Positions 6,219 to 9,245 of a stretch of 9,245 nt of DNA are shown here, piece by piece (the first letter of the stretch is position 1; the number at the start of each line of letters is the position of its first letter). The translations under genes were made by a program, and so were the position numbers. This DNA comes from Actinomycetota bacterium. Lineage in GTDB: Bacteria > Actinomycetota > Thermoleophilia > Gaiellales > Gaiellaceae. Location of the stretch: contig PMMN01000054.1 in the NCBI GenBank assembly GCA_003162235.1, positions 1 to 9,245 on the forward strand. Direction: 5' to 3'. The notes beneath the pieces are model-generated. The model searched no databases. It had not been told where the DNA came from and saw only the letters and a program-made list of their open reading frames with translations.

Positions 6219-6224
6219 AAGGAG
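6219..6224 (+). promoter_or_regulatory. Ribosome binding site supporting the GTG start at 6232
   Basis: AAGGAG lies 7 bases before GTG 6232, which fixes this unusual start codon for the permease gene. Confidence 0.7.
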
Positions 6225-6231
6225 ATCGTCT

Positions 6232-7212
6232 GTGTCGACTCCTGAATCGTTCGGCCGTGGCGACGACCTGATCGAAGAGATCACCGTCTCGGATACCGAG
6301 GAGATTGTCGGGCGCGGGCCGATGGAGCTTTTCTGGGCGCGTTTCCGCGAAGACAAGGTCGCGCTAGCTTCGTTCGGCGTGGTCGTATTTGTCGCGCTTA
6401 TTGCGATTCTCGCCCCGTGGATCGTGAAGCTCGTCGCGCACCCGCCGAACGCGCAGTATCCGGATCTACTCGATCAGAATTTCGGAACCCCGACCGGGCC
6501 CTCGCTGAACATGCTCTTCGGAGTCGACACTGTGGGCGAAGACGTGTTTTCGCGGGTTCTCTACGGGGCCCGCGTATCGCTCGAGGTCGCGCTGACAGCA
6601 ACCTTTTTCTCTGTCTTGATCGGTGTCGTTCTAGGCATGATTGCCGGCTTCTATCGCGGTGTCGTGGACACGCTGGTCTCACGCTTCCTCGACGTCATGC
6701 TGGCTTTCCCGGTGCTCTTGTTGGCGATCGGGATCGCCGCGGCCTGCTCGCTTGGAAACGGTTGTCTCGGTGGCCTCGTCAAGCCCGGCCTTCCAACCGT
6801 GATCGTGACGATCACGATCGTGAACTGGACCTACATTGGCCGTATCATTCGGGGCCAGGTTTTGTCGCTGCGCGAGAAGGAGTTCGTCGAAGCAGCGCGC
6901 GCGAGCGGCGCGAAGGATTCGACCATTCTCTTTCGAGAGATCCTGCCGAACCTCGTCGCTCCGATCATCGTCTACTCGACCCTGATCATCCCGTCGAACA
7001 TCCTCTTCGAAGCCGCTCTTTCGTACCTGGGGGTGGGCATCAATCCGCCCCAAGCTAGCTGGGGTGAGATGATTGCCGAAGCCACTCCTGTCTTCAATAC
7101 CGCCTGGTGGTTCTTCGCGTTCCCCGGTGCGGCACTTCTCATCACCTGCCTTGCCTTCAACCTACTGGGCGACGGGATCCGTGACGCGCTGGATCCACGG
7201 GAGGCTCAGTAG
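6232..7212 (+). CDS. Peptide/nickel-type ABC transporter permease, DppC/OppC-like
   Basis: This is one of the two inner-membrane subunits forming the channel of a dipeptide/oligopeptide (or nickel) importer. Seen in 326 aa: a cytoplasmic N-terminus of about 40 residues; a first membrane helix at about 44-65 (ASFGVVVFVALIAILAPWIV); an extracellular loop containing LFGVDTVGEDVFSRVLYGARVS in pieces, the DppC hallmark (G-TD-x-GRD-like, here GVDTVGEDVFSR); then about five more helices. The EAA loop is at about 220-240 (EAARASGAKDST, then REILPN), which docks on the ATPase. SYLGVGI.PP and the LGDGIRDALDP ending are typical of DppC. The start is GTG 6232 with AAGGAG 7 bases upstream. The binding-protein gene follows after 33 bases. 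Placing permease C first in the operon is unusual. Substrate cannot be read from the sequence. Confidence 0.93.
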   Translation: MSTPESFGRGDDLIEEITVSDTEEIVGRGPMELFWARFREDKVALASFGVVVFVALIAILAPWIVKLVAHPPNAQYPDLLDQNFGTPTGPSLNMLFGVDTVGEDVFSRVLYGARVSLEVALTATFFSVLIGVVLGMIAGFYRGVVDTLVSRFLDVMLAFPVLLLAIGIAAACSLGNGCLGGLVKPGLPTVIVTITIVNWTYIGRIIRGQVLSLREKEFVEAARASGAKDSTILFREILPNLVAPIIVYSTLIIPSNILFEAALSYLGVGINPPQASWGEMIAEATPVFNTAWWFFAFPGAALLITCLAFNLLGDGIRDALDPREAQ

Positions 7213-7234
7213 AACATGCACACAACACCTAGAC

Positions 7235-7241
7235 AAGGGAG
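7235..7241 (+). promoter_or_regulatory. Ribosome binding site deciding the binding-protein start
   Basis: AAGGGAG precedes ATG 7246 by 4 bases. The upstream in-frame ATG at 7216 lies three bases after the permease stop and has no ribosome site, so 7246 is preferred. Confidence 0.6.
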
Positions 7242-7245
7242 CACC

Positions 7246-9081
7246 ATGCACCAACACAGCAAGACACGCCTCCCGGCACCTAGAAGACGCATAGTCACGC
7301 TTCTCCTAGTCGTCGCTACGGCGGTCACCTTCGTTGCTGTCGCTGGCCTGCTGGCCGGTTGCGGCAGCTCAAAGAAGACGACGACGACCACTGGTGCCGC
7401 GGGGGCCGTTACCCCGCCTCCGCCGCTGAACACGAATGGGAAAAAGGGCGGATCGATGACCATCCTGCTGGCCGGCGATGTCGACAGTATGGATCCGGGG
7501 TACGCGTACTACGCGGTCGACTACGAGATCATCTACGCGACCCAGCGGCCGCTGTACGGTTACAAGGCGAACAGCAACACGGTCATTCCCGACCTTGCGA
7601 CCGCCATGCCAACCGTGTCGAAGGACGGCAAGACGGTAACTGTTCACATCAGGTCGGGCGTTCGCTTCAGTAAGCCGGTGAACCGCGAGGTGACCTCGGC
7701 AGACGTCAAGTACGCGATCGAGCGTGGTTTCGCCGGAAACGTCGCCAACGGCTATGCCACGAGCTACTTCGGCGTTCTTCAGGGCGCACCGAAGGTGCTG
7801 GCCTCGACCCCTGCCAAGGTGTCGATACCAGGCATCGAGACACCGGACAAGACCACACTGGTCTTCCATCTCACTCAACCGTCTGGTGCTTTCATCGGCG
7901 CTCTGGTGATGCCGCTGACAGCTCCGGTGCCGGAAGAGTATGCGAAGGCGTTCGACGCAGCTGCGTCATCGACGTACGGTCAGCACGTTGTCGCGACCGG
8001 CCCGTACATGGTCGCCAACGACGCGTCAGGAAACGTCAAGGTTGGATGGAACCCCGGTACGTTCATCCACCTCATCAGGAACAAGAACTGGAACGCGAAG
8101 ACCGACTTCCGGCCCGCCTACCTCGATACGATCAACTACAAGGAAGGCGCATCGGATCCGACGGTCATGACCCGCCAGATCCTTGCCGGCAGCGCTGACG
8201 CCAACGGCGATACGCCTCCTTCGCCGGCCGAGCTGCGGTCGATCCTCAACAATCCGACGCAGAAGAAGCAGCTCTTCTTCATCCCGGTCAGCGGTAGCCG
8301 CTACGTGGCGTTGAACACCACGAAGCCGCCGTTCGACAAACTGTTAGTGCGACAGGCGGTTGCCTACGTGCTCGATCGACGGGCGATGCGGCTTACTCGC
8401 GGCGGCCCGATCGACGGTGTGATCGCTACTCACTTCCTCGACCCGAGCTTCGCCGGTCTTGGGTTCGAACAAGGGGGAGGGTTCTCGAACCCGTTCCCAA
8501 GCGCGAACGATGCCGGTGACGTTGCGAAAGCCAAGGAGATGCTGAAGAAGGCCGGTTTCGCGAACGGTATGTTCACGGGCGCTCAAGTGACAATGGTCTC
8601 CGACAACACACCTCCTGGCTCGAACACGGCCAAGGTTGTGGCTGCCGACCTGGCCAAGATCGGCTTCAAGGTGAAGAACATCTCCGTTCTCCACCAGACG
8701 ATGTACTCGAAGTTCTGCAGCGTCCCGAAGAACGAGCCCAACATCTGTCCGAACGTGGGCTGGCTGCAGGACTTCAAGGACGCACAGACGATCCTGGACG
8801 TTCCGTTCAATGGCAAGAGCATCGCGCCTGCGAACAGCAGCAACTGGCCGCAGTTGAACGATCCCAAGATCAACGCTGCGATGGAAGCTGCAGCGAAGCT
8901 CACTGATGTGAAGGCTCGCGCCGACGCGTGGGGCAAGATCGACAAGGAGGTCACGCTAACGGCGGCGGCCGTTCCTTGGGTTTGGGAGAACTTCCCGACG
9001 CTCTTCTCGCCGCGGGTTGTTCCGCAACTCCAGACCTGGAACGAAGGCGCTCCGGATGTGGCCTGGGTCTCAATCAAATAG
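7246..9081 (+). CDS. ABC transporter substrate-binding lipoprotein, family 5 (peptide/nickel type)
   Basis: The product (611 aa from ATG 7246) is an extracytoplasmic solute-binding protein tethered to the membrane by lipid. It has a basic N-terminus (RLPAPRRR), a hydrophobic segment at about 16-37, and the lipobox LLAGC with lipidated Cys about 39. A Thr-, Ala- and Pro-rich linker follows (KKTTTTT to PPPP). The family-5 domain starts at about residue 65. Its signatures are MDPGYAY, PDLATAMPTVSKDGKTVTVHIR, VTSADVKYAIER, the ATGPYMV segment, VRQAVAYVLDRRAM and GWLQDFKDAQTILD. It delivers ligand to the DppC-like permease encoded just before it and the DppB-like permease just after. Length is slightly above the common 500-600. 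A peptide ligand is the default guess, but the family also binds nickel, opines and sugars. An in-frame ATG at 7216 would add ten residues. Confidence 0.92.
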   Translation: MHQHSKTRLPAPRRRIVTLLLVVATAVTFVAVAGLLAGCGSSKKTTTTTGAAGAVTPPPPLNTNGKKGGSMTILLAGDVDSMDPGYAYYAVDYEIIYATQRPLYGYKANSNTVIPDLATAMPTVSKDGKTVTVHIRSGVRFSKPVNREVTSADVKYAIERGFAGNVANGYATSYFGVLQGAPKVLASTPAKVSIPGIETPDKTTLVFHLTQPSGAFIGALVMPLTAPVPEEYAKAFDAAASSTYGQHVVATGPYMVANDASGNVKVGWNPGTFIHLIRNKNWNAKTDFRPAYLDTINYKEGASDPTVMTRQILAGSADANGDTPPSPAELRSILNNPTQKKQLFFIPVSGSRYVALNTTKPPFDKLLVRQAVAYVLDRRAMRLTRGGPIDGVIATHFLDPSFAGLGFEQGGGFSNPFPSANDAGDVAKAKEMLKKAGFANGMFTGAQVTMVSDNTPPGSNTAKVVAADLAKIGFKVKNISVLHQTMYSKFCSVPKNEPNICPNVGWLQDFKDAQTILDVPFNGKSIAPANSSNWPQLNDPKINAAMEAAAKLTDVKARADAWGKIDKEVTLTAAAVPWVWENFPTLFSPRVVPQLQTWNEGAPDVAWVSIK

Positions 9082-9120
9082 CAACGAGTGACAACCGAGA
9101 ATCACGACTCAGTGGATAAC

Positions 9121-9147
9121 GCTCCCCGGGCTTTGAGCCCGGGGGGC
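9121..9147 (+). other. GC-rich stem-loop between binding protein and second permease
   Basis: GCTCCCCGGGCT (9121-9132) pairs with 9136-9147 in a 12-bp stem with one G-U and a TTG loop. No T run follows, so it is not a classic terminator. Stem-loops placed after a binding-protein gene often stabilise that part of the mRNA and lower expression of the permease genes after it. That role is inferred here. Confidence 0.5.
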
Positions 9148-9149
9148 GG

Positions 9150-9170
9150 CCCCCTGCGCGCGATAGGGGG
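9150..9170 (+). other. Second short stem-loop in the same gap
   Basis: CCCCCT (9150-9155) pairs with AGGGGG (9165-9170) across a 9-base loop. It is followed by ATCTTT, a very weak U tract. Together with the stem-loop just upstream it could cause partial termination or slow ribosomes before the next gene. Confidence 0.35.
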
Positions 9171-9192
9171 ATCTTTCCGCTGGTTGGCGAAC

Positions 9193-9245
9193 ATGCTTCG
9201 CTCCTCGTTGTTCCGCTACGTAATTCGCCGTGTTCTCTGGGGAGT
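9193..9245 (+). CDS. ABC transporter permease, DppB/OppB-like (N-terminal fragment)
   Basis: From ATG 9193 the visible residues are MLRSSLFRYVIRRVLWG and one partial codon; the gene runs off the window. The [FY]-[VI]-x-RR-[LV]-[LI]-W pattern at the N-terminus is characteristic of DppB-type permeases, just before their first membrane helix. The operon context supports this: a DppC-like permease and a family-5 binding protein lie directly upstream. The start is uncertain. The frame stays open upstream to GTG 9112 and GTG 9088, and no candidate has a clear ribosome site. A start at 9088 would put both stem-loops inside the coding region and add 35 polar residues rich in Gly and Pro. Confidence 0.68.
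   Translation, partial: MLRSSLFRYVIRRVLWG

Larger units (their letters stand above)
5886..6231. other. 346-base gene-free region upstream of the ABC transporter operon
   Basis: I see no supportable gene here. The contents are a short GTCGGCCGAC palindrome (5895-5904) just after hisC, a perfect 22-bp palindrome (6001-6022), a TAGAAT box (6043-6048), an A7 run (6117-6123), a bulged stem-loop (6124-6168) and the ribosome site of the permease gene. The long leader and the AT-rich palindrome suggest that transcription of the transporter is regulated here. No clear hisC terminator was found. Confidence 0.6.

Noticed and set aside
6798..6816. Perfect inverted repeat CGTGATCGT-G-ACGATCACG inside the DppC-like gene.
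   Set aside because: It codes for alternating Val/Ile/Thr residues in a membrane helix, where GTG, ATC and ACG codons readily produce such symmetry. No regulatory context is seen.

Overview
The window is GC-rich DNA (roughly two-thirds G+C by eye) with GTG starts, purine-rich ribosome sites and TAnnnT-type -10 boxes. This suggests a high-GC actinobacterium, possibly a deep-branching lineage such as Thermoleophilia or Rubrobacteria. That placement is an inference from style and protein flavour, because there is no rRNA or marker gene here.

Left part (1-4454): the end of a 2-oxo-acid dehydrogenase (pyruvate or branched-chain type) gene cluster. It runs from the C-terminus of E1-beta, through the lipoyl-bearing E2 acyltransferase, to a small VOC (glyoxalase-fold) protein. 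Two minus-strand genes then interrupt the cluster: a stand-alone TfoX C-terminal-domain protein and a class I glutamine amidotransferase. The E3 gene (dihydrolipoyl dehydrogenase) follows on the plus strand, divergent from the TfoX-like gene. A bidirectional stem-loop terminator sits between the convergent VOC and amidotransferase genes. E1, E2 and E3 together would convert a 2-oxo acid, CoA and NAD+ to acyl-CoA, CO2 and NADH.

Middle (4455-6231): a 288-base gap holds a 15-bp perfect hairpin and possible promoters. Next come a histidinol-phosphate-type aminotransferase (hisC family) and a 346-base gene-free leader. That leader contains a perfect 22-bp, AT-rich palindrome, the most striking non-coding signal in the window.

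Right part (6232-9245): a peptide/nickel-type ABC importer operon in an unusual order. A DppC-like permease comes first, then a lipoprotein substrate-binding protein, then the start of a DppB-like permease cut by the window edge. Two stem-loops lie between the binding protein and the second permease. No ATPase gene is visible; it may lie beyond the right edge.

I found no rRNA, tRNA, CRISPR array, phage gene, transposase or recognisable insertion sequence. The coding content is mostly ordinary metabolism and transport. I did not find a clearly undescribed system. The best leads are the regulatory palindromes and the odd minus-strand gene pair inside the dehydrogenase cluster.
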